64,000 nucleotides of DNA from Cupriavidus taiwanensis (GCF_900249755.1 NZ_LT976854.1:476265-540264); one strand, 5' to 3'. Positions 26,713 through 35,626 are shown, counted from the first letter of the stretch. The notes: generated by a model not told the origin, from the letters alone. Numbers and translations are program-made.

Positions 26713-27888
26713 TCAGTCCTGCCGCGGCCGCCCGCTCAGGCGCATTGAGTTCCCGTCAGTGCGAAACACCAGCGGATGCTCGCTCGCCCGCGCGGCGGCG
26801 AGCCGGCCCTGCAGCACGATCTCGCGCAGGCGCCCGCGCGCGGGGGCCTGCGCGCAGGCGGGATCGGTCGCGGCGGCATCGCCGGTGACCAGGAAGGCCT
26901 GGCACCGGCAGCCGCCCAGGTCTGCCTCGCGATGCTCGCACGACTGGCACGGCTGCGGCATCCATTGCGTGCCGCGGAAGCGGCGGAAGGCGTCGCTGTG
27001 GTGCCAGATGTCGCGCAGCGTTTGGTGCCTGACGCTGGGCAGGGCCAGGTCCGGCAGCATGCGCGCCGCATGGCACGGCAGCGCGGTACCGTCCGGCGCC
27101 ACGCCGAGGAAGGTGGTGCCCCAGCCGTTCATGCATTTCTTCGGCCGTTCCTCGAAATAATCCGGCACCACGAACAGGATCTGGCATTGCCTGCCGATGC
27201 GCGCGCGGTACTGCTGCACCACGGCCTCGGCCTCGCGCAGCTGCTCGCGGGTCGGCATCAGCGCCAGCCGGTTCTGCCAGGCCCAGCCGTAGTACTGCGT
27301 ATTGGCCAGCTCCAGGTATTCGGCGCCCAGCTGCAAGGCCAGCTCGATGATGGTGCCGACGTGCGGCAGGTTGTGCCGGTGCAGCACGCAGTTCATCACC
27401 ATCGGATAGCCGTGCGCCTTGATCAGCCTGGCCACGCGCTGCTTCAGCTCGAACGTGCGGGTGCTGGACAGGAAGTCATTGAGCTCGCGCGTGGAGTCCT
27501 GGAACGACAGCTGGATATGGTCCAGCCCGGCCTCGCGCAGCGCGGCCAGGCGGGTATCGGTCAGGCCCACGCCCGAGGTGATCAGGTTGGTGTAGAAGCC
27601 GAGGCCGTGCGCGTGGCGCACCAGCGTCTCCAGGTCCTTGCGCAGCAGCGGCTCGCCGCCGGACAGGCCCAGCTGCACCGCGCCCAGCGCGCGCGCCTGG
27701 CTGAATACGTCGCACCACTGCGCCGTGTCCAGTTCCTCGGCATGCCGTGCATAGTCGACCGGATTGGAACAGAACGCGCAGTGCAGCGGGCAGCGGTAGG
27801 TCAGTTCCGCCAGCAGCCACAGCGGCGGGCCGGGTGGCGCCGGCTCAGACCAGCCAGCCGCGTTCGATGGCATGTCTGACAAAGGCAT
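26713..27888 (-). CDS. pqqE: PqqA peptide cyclase PqqE (radical SAM)
   Basis: A 391-residue radical SAM enzyme that forms the Glu-Tyr carbon-carbon bond in PqqA, the first step of PQQ synthesis. The SAM cluster motif is CPLHCAFC (in LAELTYRCPLHCAFCSNP). The SPASM region near the C-terminus supplies further cysteines (KKCMNGWGTTF, LPCHAARM, CQSCEH, GGCRCQAF). It is the last gene of pqqABCDE. Its start at 27888 overlaps pqqD by 44 bp; the next in-frame ATG (27873) still overlaps. It runs convergent to the cytochrome gene ending at 26605. Confidence 0.95.
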   Translation of the reverse strand: MPLSDMPSNAAGWSEPAPPGPPLWLLAELTYRCPLHCAFCSNPVDYARHAEELDTAQWCDVFSQARALGAVQLGLSGGEPLLRKDLETLVRHAHGLGFYTNLITSGVGLTDTRLAALREAGLDHIQLSFQDSTRELNDFLSSTRTFELKQRVARLIKAHGYPMVMNCVLHRHNLPHVGTIIELALQLGAEYLELANTQYYGWAWQNRLALMPTREQLREAEAVVQQYRARIGRQCQILFVVPDYFEERPKKCMNGWGTTFLGVAPDGTALPCHAARMLPDLALPSVRHQTLRDIWHHSDAFRRFRGTQWMPQPCQSCEHREADLGGCRCQAFLVTGDAAATDPACAQAPARGRLREIVLQGRLAAARASEHPLVFRTDGNSMRLSGRPRQD

Positions 27889-28117
27889 GGACCTCCGGCG
27901 CGATGCCCTGCACGCCGAAGGCGGCCTGCAGGTCGTCGATCAGCATGTCCAGCGTATGGTGGCCGTCGCAGCGCTGCAGGATGGCGGCGGCGCTGTCGTT
28001 GAGCGTGACCATGCCTTCCGGGTACAGCAGCACCCAGCTCTGCTGCGATGCCTCCCACTGCAGGCGGAAGGTCCGGTGCAAGGTCGGTGTGGCGAGGTCT
28101 TGCGTGCTGGCTGTCAT
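27845..28117 (-). CDS. pqqD: PqqA-binding protein PqqD
   Basis: A 90-residue peptide chaperone that binds PqqA and presents it to PqqE. The conserved features are [36 protein letters not shown] and the C-terminal helical part ([12 protein letters not shown]). The ATG at 28117 overlaps the pqqC stop as ATGA, which fixes the start in preference to an upstream in-frame ATG. Confidence 0.93.
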   Translation of the reverse strand: MTASTQDLATPTLHRTFRLQWEASQQSWVLLYPEGMVTLNDSAAAILQRCDGHHTLDMLIDDLQAAFGVQGIAPEVHAFVRHAIERGWLV

Positions 28118-28806
28118 GGGTGGGCGAGCTGGACCGCATCGAGCATCGACCACAGCACGTCGAGCTTGAACTGCAGGATATCAAGGGCGCGCTGCTGGGC
28201 TGCGGCGCTGCGGAAGTAGTCCAGCGTCACGCGCAGGCCGTGGTCGACGTCGCGCTGCGCCAGCGGGATGCGCGAGCGGAAATAATCCAGGCCGCCGGCC
28301 TCGATCCACGGATAGTGCGTGGGCCAGCCGGCCAGCCGCTCCTGGTGGATCTTCGGCGCGAACATCTCCGTCAGCGACGAGCACACCGCCTCCTGCCACG
28401 GCGCGCGGCGCGCGAAGTTGACATAGGCGTCGACCGCGAAGCGCACTCCGGGCAGCACCTGCCGGTGGTTCAGCAGCGCCTCGCGCTCCAGGCCGACGGC
28501 CTCGCCCAGCCGCAGCCAGGCCTCGATGCCGCCGGGCCGGGTGTCGGTGCCGTCATGGTCCAGGATGCGCACCACCCATTCGCGGCGCGTGGCGCGGTCG
28601 GGGCAGTTGGACAGGATCGCGGCATCCTTCAGCGGAATGCTGGCCTGGTAGTAGAAGCGGTTGGCCACCCAGGCGCGGATCTGCGCGGGCGTGCATTCGC
28701 CCGCGGCCATGCGCTGGTTGAACGGATGGTGGATGTGGTAGCCGCTTTCGCGGGCGCGCAGGCGCGCCTCGAACTCGGCCGGGGTCCATGCAACGGTGGC
28801 TGTCAT
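28114..28806 (-). CDS. pqqC: Pyrroloquinoline-quinone synthase PqqC
   Basis: A 230-residue all-helical oxidase that catalyses the final ring closure and oxidation to PQQ. Typical stretches are [40 protein letters not shown], and [20 protein letters not shown] with several catalytic His/Tyr/Arg residues. The length is normal for the family. It overlaps pqqB and pqqD by 4 bp each. Confidence 0.95.
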   Translation of the reverse strand: MTATVAWTPAEFEARLRARESGYHIHHPFNQRMAAGECTPAQIRAWVANRFYYQASIPLKDAAILSNCPDRATRREWVVRILDHDGTDTRPGGIEAWLRLGEAVGLEREALLNHRQVLPGVRFAVDAYVNFARRAPWQEAVCSSLTEMFAPKIHQERLAGWPTHYPWIEAGGLDYFRSRIPLAQRDVDHGLRVTLDYFRSAAAQQRALDILQFKLDVLWSMLDAVQLAHP

Positions 28807-29720
28807 AGCGCGATTTCCATGCCGTCGTAGGCCAGTTCGATGCCGTGCCGGGCCAGCTCGGCATGCTCGGGCGAGTCTTCCGCCAGCACCGGATTGGTAT
28901 TGTTGATGTGGATAAGGATCTTGCGCGTGGCGGGCAGCCGGTCCAGGACTTCGATCATCCCGCCCGGCCCGGACAAGGCCAGGTGCCCCATGTCGGCGGC
29001 GCTGCGCGTGGAGAATCCAAGCGCCTGCATTTCATCGTCGCGCCAGAAGGTGCCGTCGACCAGCACCACGTCGGCGCGGCGCAGCTGCGCGAACACGTGG
29101 TCGTCGACCTGGCCCAGCCCGGGCGCATAGAAGGCGCTGCGACCGCTGCGGCGGTCTTCGATGCGCAGGCCGATGTTGTCGCCCGGGCGCGGTGCGCGCC
29201 GGTTGGGCGAGTAGGGCGGGGCCTTGCTCTGCAGCGGGATCGCGGTCAGCGCCACGCCGTCCAGCGGCGGCACCGTGAACGCGGAGCCGTCGCAGGGCAG
29301 CGAGTGGCGCTGCAGGCCGCAATAGTGCGACAGGATGCAGGTCAGCGGGAACGCCTCGGCGAGGTCTTCGAGCACGCTGGCGGTGGCATAGAGCGGCAGG
29401 GCCTGGCGGTGTTCGCGCAGCATCAGCAGGCCGGTGACGTGGTCGATCTGCGCGTCCATCAGCAGCACCGCGGCAATCGCGGTGTCGCGCGCGGCGCGCG
29501 CGGGTTGCAGTGCGCTCGCCTGGCGCAGCTGCTGCAGGATATCGGGCGAGGCGTTGACCAGGACCGCTTCGGGGCCGTCGCCGCTCAGCGCGATCGACGA
29601 TTGCGTGCGCGCGGTGGCGCGCACGGTGCCGCGGCGCACGCCGTCGCAGTTGCGGCAATTGCAGTTCCATTGCGGGAAGCCGCCGCCGGCGGCCGAGCCC
29701 AGTACCCGGATGGTCGTCAT
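28803..29720 (-). CDS. pqqB: PQQ biosynthesis protein PqqB
   Basis: A 305-residue metallo-beta-lactamase-fold protein. The N-terminus [20 protein letters not shown] is diagnostic and contains the structural zinc-type cysteines. The metal-site region reads [15 protein letters not shown], and the C-terminus has [12 protein letters not shown]. PqqB is thought to hydroxylate the cross-linked Glu-Tyr unit during PQQ synthesis. It overlaps pqqC by 4 bp and follows pqqA by 80 bp. Confidence 0.95.
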   Translation of the reverse strand: MTTIRVLGSAAGGGFPQWNCNCRNCDGVRRGTVRATARTQSSIALSGDGPEAVLVNASPDILQQLRQASALQPARAARDTAIAAVLLMDAQIDHVTGLLMLREHRQALPLYATASVLEDLAEAFPLTCILSHYCGLQRHSLPCDGSAFTVPPLDGVALTAIPLQSKAPPYSPNRRAPRPGDNIGLRIEDRRSGRSAFYAPGLGQVDDHVFAQLRRADVVLVDGTFWRDDEMQALGFSTRSAADMGHLALSGPGGMIEVLDRLPATRKILIHINNTNPVLAEDSPEHAELARHGIELAYDGMEIAL

Positions 29721-29800
29721 GGTGCGAGCGCGCGAGGGTGGGTCACGCCTTTGCCGCGCAGGCGCCGCACCGGCGCCTGCCTGCGCAAAGGCCGGGCCGG

Positions 29801-29875
29801 TCAGCGGTTGGCGATATACATCGTGATTTCAAAGCCGAGCCGCAGCTCGGTGTAGGCGGGCGTGGTCCAGGTCAT
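29801..29875 (-). CDS. pqqA: PQQ precursor peptide PqqA
   Basis: A 24-residue ribosomal peptide whose C-terminal half ends [11 protein letters not shown]. Glu16 and Tyr20 (E-x-x-x-Y) are the residues joined by PqqE to build PQQ. A GAGGAG ribosome site sits at 29882-29887, just before the ATG. The position at the head of pqqBCDE and the conserved peptide make the identification firm despite its size. Confidence 0.93.
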   Translation of the reverse strand: MTWTTPAYTELRLGFEITMYIANR

Positions 29876-29915
29876 GTCGGTCTCCTCGGGTGGCATGGTT
29901 AGTGAATGTCGTCGC

Positions 29916-29943
29916 GGCATGGCAGCGTGGCTGCCGCGATGCC
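29916..29943. promoter_or_regulatory. Stem-loop between divergent pqqA and hydrolase genes
   Basis: GGCAT-GGCAGC-GTG-GCTGCC-GCG-ATGCC forms a strong stem with a 3 nt bulge. It lies in the 84 bp gap between pqqA and the alpha/beta hydrolase gene. On the plus strand it also contains a weaker GG-N10-GC (29921-29934). It could be an operator, a leader structure or a weak sigma-54 promoter. Confidence 0.35.
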
Positions 29944-29959
29944 CTGAAAGGCAACAACC

Positions 29960-30895
29960 ATGCCCGACCTGACCAACAACCGCGACGTCTTCTACCTGCA
30001 CACCCCCGACGCCCAGCGCCTGCACGTGCGGCTGTGCGGCTCGCCCCGGGGCGAGCCCTGGCTGGTGCTGCATGGCGGGCCGGGCAGCGGCTGCGCGGCG
30101 TCGATGGCGGCATGGTTCGACCTGCGGCGGCACCGCGTGGTGCTGCCCGACCAGCGCGGCGCCGGCGGCTCGACGCCGGCAGGCAGCCTGCGGCGCAATA
30201 ACGTGGGCGCGCTGCTGGCTGACCTCGAACAGCTGCGCGCGGCGCTGGGCATTGCGCGCTGGGGCGTGGTGGGGGGCTCGTGGGGCGCGGCGCTGGCGCT
30301 GGCCTACGCCGCGCGCTGCCCGCACGCGGTGGCGGCGCTGGTGTTGCGCGGCGCTTTCCTGACCGGGCGCGACGATGTGCTGGGACTGTTTGCGCCGCGC
30401 CCCGGCGGCGGCATGCTGCGCCGCGTCGCGCCCGCGGGCGAGCGGCTGCCCGGGGCGCGTGCCCGGCTGCTCACGGTGTCGCGACTGCTCCAAAGCGGGA
30501 CGGTTGTTCAAAAACGGGACACCGCTGCCGCGTGGCGTCGGGCGGAGCTGGCCAGGCTTGGCCTGAGGGGCTTCGCGCAGGGACGCCGGCAGGGCGCGCG
30601 CGAACAGCTGGCCACGGTACGCAAGTACCGCATCCAGGCGCACTACCTGCGCCACCGCGCCGGGCTGGGCAAGCCGGCCCTGCTGCGCGCGGCGCGCGAA
30701 ATTGCCGCGCACGAGATGCCGGTGACGCTGCTGCACGGCCGCGCCGACGCGGTCTGCCGGCCCGCCAATGCCCGCCGGCTGCGGCATGCCATGCCGGCCG
30801 CGCGGCTGCAATGGGTGGACAGCGGCCACGTGGCGGACGGCGCCATGCGCGCCGCGCTGGTGGCCGCGATCCGCGATCGCGCCTGGCAGCGTTGA
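29960..30895 (+). CDS. Alpha/beta hydrolase, prolyl aminopeptidase (S33)-like
   Basis: A 311-residue cytoplasmic alpha/beta hydrolase. The oxyanion motif HGGPGSGC (residues 38-45), DQRGAGGS (64-71) and nucleophile elbow GGSWGA (Ser107) are those of proline iminopeptidases; LLHGRADAVC and DSGHVADG carry the acid and His. It lies divergent from pqqA and is coupled (TGATG) to metallohydrolase 1. No pqqF/pqqG protease gene is in the window, so trimming of the cross-linked PqqA peptide is a possible task, but this is inference from position. Confidence 0.85.
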   Translation: MPDLTNNRDVFYLHTPDAQRLHVRLCGSPRGEPWLVLHGGPGSGCAASMAAWFDLRRHRVVLPDQRGAGGSTPAGSLRRNNVGALLADLEQLRAALGIARWGVVGGSWGAALALAYAARCPHAVAALVLRGAFLTGRDDVLGLFAPRPGGGMLRRVAPAGERLPGARARLLTVSRLLQSGTVVQKRDTAAAWRRAELARLGLRGFAQGRRQGAREQLATVRKYRIQAHYLRHRAGLGKPALLRAAREIAAHEMPVTLLHGRADAVCRPANARRLRHAMPAARLQWVDSGHVADGAMRAALVAAIRDRAWQR

Positions 30896-31854
30896 TGGCC
30901 GCCACGCGACGCGGCTTTCTCGGGGCCACGCTGGCGCTTGCCCTCGATCCCTGGCAGCCCGCCGCCGCCGGCGCGCGCGTGACGCTGGACCCGCTGCAGG
31001 CCGGCGTCTACGTCGCCCGCGCCCACAATGCCGAAGCCATGCGCGCCAACGCCGGCACGGTGGTGCCCAGCGTGGTCCATGTCACGCGCGCGGGCGTGCT
31101 GGTGGTCGATCCCGGGCCGCACGCGGCATGGGGCCGCGCGCTGCTCGGAGCGATCCGCGCGCTGACGCCGCAGCCGGTGCGCTGGGTGGTCAACACCCAC
31201 GCGCATCCGGAGAATGTGCTGGCCAACGCCGCCTTTGCCGGGCTGCGGCCGCGGCCGCGGTTCCTGGCGTCGGCCGCCACCGCCGCGTTGATGCGGCAAC
31301 GGTGCGCCGACTGCCTGGCGCGCCTGGACGCGCAGCTCGGGACCGCCGCCATGCGCGGCGCCGTGATCGTGTTGCCGGAGCCGGCGCTGCAGGACGGCGG
31401 CTGGCTACATACCGGCGCGACCGCGTGGCAGGTGCACGTGCACGCGCCGGCGCACAGCGCGTCGGATACCGCGCTGTACGCGCCGCAGCTGCGGCTGCTG
31501 TGCGCGGGCGGCCTGGCATACCGCGAGCGTGTGCCCGAGATGCAGGAAGCGTCGCTGCAGGGTTGGCGCCATGCGCTGCGGCAACTGGCCGCGTTGCCGG
31601 CAGACAATGTGGTGGCAACGGCGGCCGGCACGCCCGCGCAAACGCTGGTGCCGACGCTGGCCTATCTCGATGCGCTGGCCGAAGGCATCGGCGCCGCGCT
31701 GGCCGCGGGCCAGGATGCCTCGCATGCCGTCGAAGCCGTGGCGGCGGGGCCGTTCCGGCACTGGCGCCATTTCCAGGCGCGCCATCCGCTGAACGTGCAG
31801 CGCGCCTGGCGCGAGCTAGAGGACCTGTGGATGCGCGGCGAGCCGCCGGCCTGA
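30895..31854 (+). CDS. Quinoprotein relay metallo-beta-lactamase-fold hydrolase 1
   Basis: A 319-residue exported MBL-fold protein. The N-terminus TRRGFLGATLALAL looks like a Tat signal. The first metal motif is THAHPEN (residues 101-107), keeping His102 and His104 but replacing the usual Asp-His by Glu-Asn. A later APAHSASD keeps His187 and Asp191. The final conserved His of the fold appears lost (ATAAGTPAQ, residues 241-249). It corresponds to the first zinc metallohydrolase of the quinoprotein relay system; its partner at 23263 has the opposite losses. Its start overlaps the hydrolase stop. Confidence 0.83.
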   Translation: MAATRRGFLGATLALALDPWQPAAAGARVTLDPLQAGVYVARAHNAEAMRANAGTVVPSVVHVTRAGVLVVDPGPHAAWGRALLGAIRALTPQPVRWVVNTHAHPENVLANAAFAGLRPRPRFLASAATAALMRQRCADCLARLDAQLGTAAMRGAVIVLPEPALQDGGWLHTGATAWQVHVHAPAHSASDTALYAPQLRLLCAGGLAYRERVPEMQEASLQGWRHALRQLAALPADNVVATAAGTPAQTLVPTLAYLDALAEGIGAALAAGQDASHAVEAVAAGPFRHWRHFQARHPLNVQRAWRELEDLWMRGEPPA

Positions 31855-31869
31855 ACCTGCGGCCGGGTG

Positions 31870-33870
31870 TCAGCCGGCCTGCTGCGGCAGCGCGCGCGCC
31901 TCCTCCATCTTGCGGTAGACCGTGTTGCGCGAGATCCCCAGCGCCTTGGCCGCCGCCGAGATATTGCCGTTATGGGCCCGGACCGTGGCCACGATCGCCA
32001 TCGCCTCGACCTCGGCCAGCCGCGTCGGCTGCCCGCTTGCGGGCATTGGCACGGCCGGTGCGGCCGCGCACGCCGGCGGCTCGCGCAGGTCGTCAAGGAA
32101 ATCGTCGGGCAGGTGGTCCTCGGTGATTTCGGCTTCGCCTTCGGCCATCAGCCGCGCGGTGCGCAGCAGGTTGCCCAGCTGGCGGATATTGCCCGGCCAG
32201 TGGTAGCGGCGGAACAGCGCCATCACCGCCTCGCTGATGCGGGGTGGCTCGCCGGCCGCGTGGCCCCCGTGGTCATGGCGCAGCAGCTTGCCGGCCACCA
32301 CATCGAGGTCGCTGCGCTCGCGCAGCGCCGGCAGCCGCACCACCAGTCCGTTGAGGCGGTAGTACAGGTCTTCGCGGAACTGCCCGTTGGCGACCAGCTC
32401 GCGCAGGTTGCGGTTGGTGGCGCACACCACCGAGACGTCGATATGGATCACCTTGCTGCTGCCCAGCGGCGATACCGCGCGCTCCTGCAGCGCGCGCAGC
32501 AGGCGGCCCTGCAGGTGCAGCGGCATGTCGCCGATTTCATCGAGAAACAGCGTGCCGCCGTTGGCCAGCAGCATCTTGCCGATGCCGCCCTTCTTGCGGG
32601 CGCCGGTGAAGGCGCCTTCCTCGTAGCCGAACAGTTCCGACTCGATCAGGGTCTCCGGGATCGAGGCGCAGTTCACCGCGATGAAGGGGCCGGTGCGGCG
32701 GGCACTGTCGGCGTGGATGGCGCGCGCCATCAGCTCCTTGCCGGTGCCGGTTTCGCCCAGCACCATCACCGGGATGTCCTTGCCGATGACCTTGCGCAGC
32801 TTGCCGATCACGGCGCGGATCTGGGCGTCGCCCGTGTCCAGCTGATCCAGCCCGGGCGAGGGCGCCGGGCCCGCGGCCAGGGCGCGCGGCGCCGCCGTGG
32901 CCCCGTGCGCGGCCGCGTGCGTCACCGCGTGGCGCGCCTCGCCGCCGGCGGGCAGCGCGGCCGCCGGCGACTTCCATTCGACCCGCGCGCAGACCTTGAC
33001 GCCGCTGGGCAGGGCCAACTGGACGATGCCCGCATGGGCCGCGCGCGCCGTGTCGAACAGCTGCGACATCGACAGCCCGAACAGCGAAGAGAAGGTGTGC
33101 GCCTGCAGCGCGCCGTTGGACAGGCCAAGCTGGAACTGCCCGCTGCGGTTGGCCGACAGGAAGCGCCCGCCGGGCGTGAAAGACACGATGCCCTCCACCA
33201 GCGTGCCCAGGAACTCGGCGCGCGAATGGAAGCGGATGCATACCATGTCGCGGAAGGCATTGCCGAACAGCTGGTTCTCGATCATCTGCGCCGACATCCG
33301 CACCAGCGCCATGGTGTGCTTGTGGAAGCTGCGCTGGTCGCCGGTCACGTCCAGCGCCCCCACGGTCTTGCCGTACGGGTCCAGGATCGGCATGCACGAG
33401 CAGGTCAGGAACTGGTTCGCATGCAGGTAGTGGTCGTCGCCGTGGACCAGCGTGGCGCGGTTCTCGGCCAGCGCGGTGCCGATGGCGTTGGTGCCGCGGC
33501 GCGCCTCCGACCACTCGGAGCCGGGGCGCAGCGAGATCTTGTCGGCGCGGGCGAGGAAGTCGTCGTCGCCCATGGCGTGCAGGATCAGGCCGTCGGCGTC
33601 GGTCAGCACGATCATGCTCTGGGTGTCGACGATCTGCTCGTGGAGCGTCTCCATCACCGGCAGGGCATAGGCGAACAGCGACTGGCTGCGTTCGATCCGG
33701 GTCTTCAGCTCGCTCTGCAGCACGGGGCAGAAGTCGGGCGATTCATAGGGGCGCAGGCCGTAGGACTCCGAGCGCTGGTGGGCCTGGGCAATCAGCTCGG
33801 CGCGCTCGGGCTGCCCGGCATCGACGGGGGCGGCCGCTTGCGGACGGGCCGGGTCCGGCTGGATGGTCAT
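31870..33870 (-). CDS. Sigma-54-dependent activator, AcoR family
   Basis: A 666-residue enhancer-binding protein. The N-terminal half has a GAF domain ([22 protein letters not shown], then [26 protein letters not shown]) and a PAS-like part, as in AcoR and alcohol-responsive regulators. The AAA+ domain has Walker A GETGTGKE, the sigma-54 contact loop GAFTGA and Walker [14 protein letters not shown] Fis-type HTH ([19 protein letters not shown]) ends the protein. Divergent from the c-550 gene, which has a sigma-54 promoter; two further sigma-54 promoters precede the relay operon and the alcohol dehydrogenase, so these are likely targets. Confidence 0.92.
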   Translation of the reverse strand: MTIQPDPARPQAAAPVDAGQPERAELIAQAHQRSESYGLRPYESPDFCPVLQSELKTRIERSQSLFAYALPVMETLHEQIVDTQSMIVLTDADGLILHAMGDDDFLARADKISLRPGSEWSEARRGTNAIGTALAENRATLVHGDDHYLHANQFLTCSCMPILDPYGKTVGALDVTGDQRSFHKHTMALVRMSAQMIENQLFGNAFRDMVCIRFHSRAEFLGTLVEGIVSFTPGGRFLSANRSGQFQLGLSNGALQAHTFSSLFGLSMSQLFDTARAAHAGIVQLALPSGVKVCARVEWKSPAAALPAGGEARHAVTHAAAHGATAAPRALAAGPAPSPGLDQLDTGDAQIRAVIGKLRKVIGKDIPVMVLGETGTGKELMARAIHADSARRTGPFIAVNCASIPETLIESELFGYEEGAFTGARKKGGIGKMLLANGGTLFLDEIGDMPLHLQGRLLRALQERAVSPLGSSKVIHIDVSVVCATNRNLRELVANGQFREDLYYRLNGLVVRLPALRERSDLDVVAGKLLRHDHGGHAAGEPPRISEAVMALFRRYHWPGNIRQLGNLLRTARLMAEGEAEITEDHLPDDFLDDLREPPACAAAPAVPMPASGQPTRLAEVEAMAIVATVRAHNGNISAAAKALGISRNTVYRKMEEARALPQQAG

Positions 33871-33945
33871 GTCTCGGTCTCCTGTGTCAATCCGCCCGCG
33901 ATCTTTGCGCGGGTCGCTGCCGGCCGCGCCAGGGGCGCGCTCGAC

Positions 33946-33971
33946 AGTGTTGCGTGGTGAAGCAAAACACT
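33946..33971. promoter_or_regulatory. Inverted repeat, candidate activator site 1
   Basis: AGTGTT (33946-33951) and AACACT (33966-33971) form perfect 6 bp arms around a 14 bp spacer. It lies about 90-110 bp upstream of the sigma-54 promoter at 34059, in the normal range for an enhancer-binding protein. Confidence 0.45.
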
Positions 33972-33977
33972 TGCCAG

Positions 33978-33998
33978 GGTGTGGCATTCCGGGACACC
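33978..33998. promoter_or_regulatory. Inverted repeat, candidate activator site 2
   Basis: GGTGT (33978-33982) and ACACC (33994-33998) flank an 11 bp spacer, immediately next to site 1. Two tandem dyads upstream of a sigma-54 promoter are typical of activator oligomer binding. Confidence 0.4.
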
Positions 33999-34058
33999 GC
34001 GGCGTTGCCGGGGCCGTTCCAGCCCGGCAAACGCGGCATTTGCAGCGCGCCGCCGCGT

Positions 34059-34074
34059 TGGTATGGCTCTTGCG
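34059..34074 (+). promoter_or_regulatory. Sigma-54 promoter of the cytochrome c-550 gene
   Basis: TGGTATGGCTCTTGCG has GG (34060-34061) and GC (34072-34073) separated by exactly 10 bp. It lies 47 bp upstream of the ATG at 34121 and beside the gene for a sigma-54 activator. Confidence 0.7.
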
Positions 34075-34120
34075 GAAACGGGGCAAACAAAAGCCAGCCC
34101 CATCACTGTAGGAGACATCC

Positions 34121-34600
34121 ATGAAAACGCAGCGCCGCCTGCTCGCCTTGCTCTCGCTTTGCGCTTCCCTGACCGCTTTTTCCGCCGGCCCGGTGCTGGC
34201 CCACGGCGATGTCACGCCCCAGGCCGTCGATACCAAAGCGTTACCACAGCTGGGCGACGAATGGCGTCCGGACAATCCCTATCGCACCGGCGAAGCGCAC
34301 AAAGAGGCGCTGCGCATCGGCTCGTCGGCCTACAACCAGAACTGCGCGCGCTGCCACGGGCTGGAGGCCGTGTCGGGCGGCATTGCCCCCGACCTGCGCA
34401 AGCTCGACGGCGACTGCGTCGCGCTCGCCGATGCCAGGAAGAAGCAGGCCTGCCAGAGCGAGATCTCGCAGTTCTACACCACCACCGTGCGCAAGGGCCG
34501 CACCCGCGACGGCCGCGTCTACATGCCGCCGTTCGACGGCGTACTCAGCCAGGAAGCGGTCTGGGCCATCAAGACCTACCTGGAATCGCGTCACGAGTAA
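34121..34600 (+). CDS. pedF: Cytochrome c-550, PedF type
   Basis: A 159-residue periplasmic monoheme cytochrome. The signal peptide ends near LAHGD (residue 28), followed by the family segment HGDVTPQAVDT. The heme site is CARCH (residues 75-79), with the distal Met probably in VYMPPFDG. PedF-type c-550 proteins accept electrons from PQQ-dependent ethanol dehydrogenases. A GGAG ribosome site precedes the ATG. It is followed 75 bp later by a XoxJ-like gene on the same strand. Confidence 0.88.
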   Translation: MKTQRRLLALLSLCASLTAFSAGPVLAHGDVTPQAVDTKALPQLGDEWRPDNPYRTGEAHKEALRIGSSAYNQNCARCHGLEAVSGGIAPDLRKLDGDCVALADARKKQACQSEISQFYTTTVRKGRTRDGRVYMPPFDGVLSQEAVWAIKTYLESRHE

Positions 34601-34675
34601 GCGCCGCGCCCGCGCCTTCCTGCCCGGTGCCCCCACTTGAAGCCCGGGCCCCTTGGTCTACCTGGAGAGATGCCA

Positions 34676-35584
34676 ATGCCTGCCAGCCCTGTCCGCGGCC
34701 CGCGGCTTACCCCGTCCGCCTTGCCGGCGCCCGTGCCGCACCTGCGGCGCTGGCTCGGCGGCCTGCTGCTGGCCGCCGTCGCGCTGCTCGGCATGTCGCC
34801 GGCGCACGCCGACCTGGCCCGGATCCGCCAGGCCGGCACGCTGAAGGTGGCGGTGTACAAGGGCCTGCCGCCGTTCTCGTCGCTGGCCGGGAGCCAGTAC
34901 GCCGGCATCGACGTGGCGCTGGCGCAGGCGCTGGGCAAGGCGCTGGGCCTGTCGGTGGCGCTGATGCCGTTCGATGCCGACGAGGACATGTCGGACGACC
35001 TGCGCGCGATGGTCTGGCGCGGCCATTACCTTGGCTACGGGCCGGCCGACGTGATGCTGCACGTGCCGGTCGACCGGGCCTTCATGCGCGCCAACGACAA
35101 GGCGCTGATCGTCGCGCCCTACTACCGCGAGACCTTCGTGCTGGCGCAGGACCGCGAGCGGGTGCGCGACGTGCGCGGCCTGGAAGACCTGGCCGGCCAG
35201 CCGACCGGCGCGGCCGCGGGCTCGGCCGGCGCCAATGCGCTGCTGTCCGCGGGCGGCGGCGCGCTGCGCGACCAGGTCAGGATCTATGCCGAGGCCGGCG
35301 CGGCGCTGAACGCGCTGTTTGCCGGCGAGATCGCCGCGGCGCTGGTGACGCGGGCCCAGTACGAAAGCGCGCTCAAGGCCGGCGGCCGCGCCGCCGGCCG
35401 CTATGCCGCCACCGACATCAGCGCGCCGCTCCTGCCACCGCGCGGATGGGCCGTCGGCATGGCGGTCAAGGCGGGCGAGCGCGAGCTGGCCGAAGCGCTG
35501 GAGTCGGCGCTGGACAAGATCCGCGGCAACGGCGAGCTGGCGCGCATCTTTGGCGGCTACGGGGTATCGATGCAGGCGCCTTGA
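34676..35584 (+). CDS. XoxJ/MoxJ-like periplasmic binding protein
   Basis: A 302-residue secreted protein of the family 3 solute-binding fold (LARIRQAGTLKVAVYKGLPPFSSLAG, YAGIDVALAQALGKALGL). An extended signal region precedes ADLARI. Proteins of this type sit beside PQQ alcohol dehydrogenases (MoxJ, XoxJ) and are thought to help activate the dehydrogenase rather than transport. It has an unusual length of Ala/Gly-rich helices in the second lobe. Of two close ATGs (34670, 34676), 34676 is better spaced from the GGAGAG ribosome site. Confidence 0.85.
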   Translation: MPASPVRGPRLTPSALPAPVPHLRRWLGGLLLAAVALLGMSPAHADLARIRQAGTLKVAVYKGLPPFSSLAGSQYAGIDVALAQALGKALGLSVALMPFDADEDMSDDLRAMVWRGHYLGYGPADVMLHVPVDRAFMRANDKALIVAPYYRETFVLAQDRERVRDVRGLEDLAGQPTGAAAGSAGANALLSAGGGALRDQVRIYAEAGAALNALFAGEIAAALVTRAQYESALKAGGRAAGRYAATDISAPLLPPRGWAVGMAVKAGERELAEALESALDKIRGNGELARIFGGYGVSMQAP

Positions 35585-35591
35585 GCGCCGT

Positions 35592-35626
35592 GAGGGGCCC
35601 CGCAGCCCGCGGCCCGCGCGCCCCTC
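35592..35626 (+). terminator. GC-rich hairpin after the XoxJ-like gene
   Basis: GAGGGGC (35592-35598) and GCCCCTC (35620-35626) can form a 7 bp stem just after the stop codon. There is no T-run after it, so it is only a possible terminator. Confidence 0.35.

Noticed and set aside
29920..29934. Fourth sigma-54 promoter before the alpha/beta hydrolase gene
   Set aside because: TGGCAGCGTGGCTGC fits GG-N10-GC, but the match is produced by the GGCAGC/GCTGCC palindrome and the -12 element is poor; kept only as a weak possibility.
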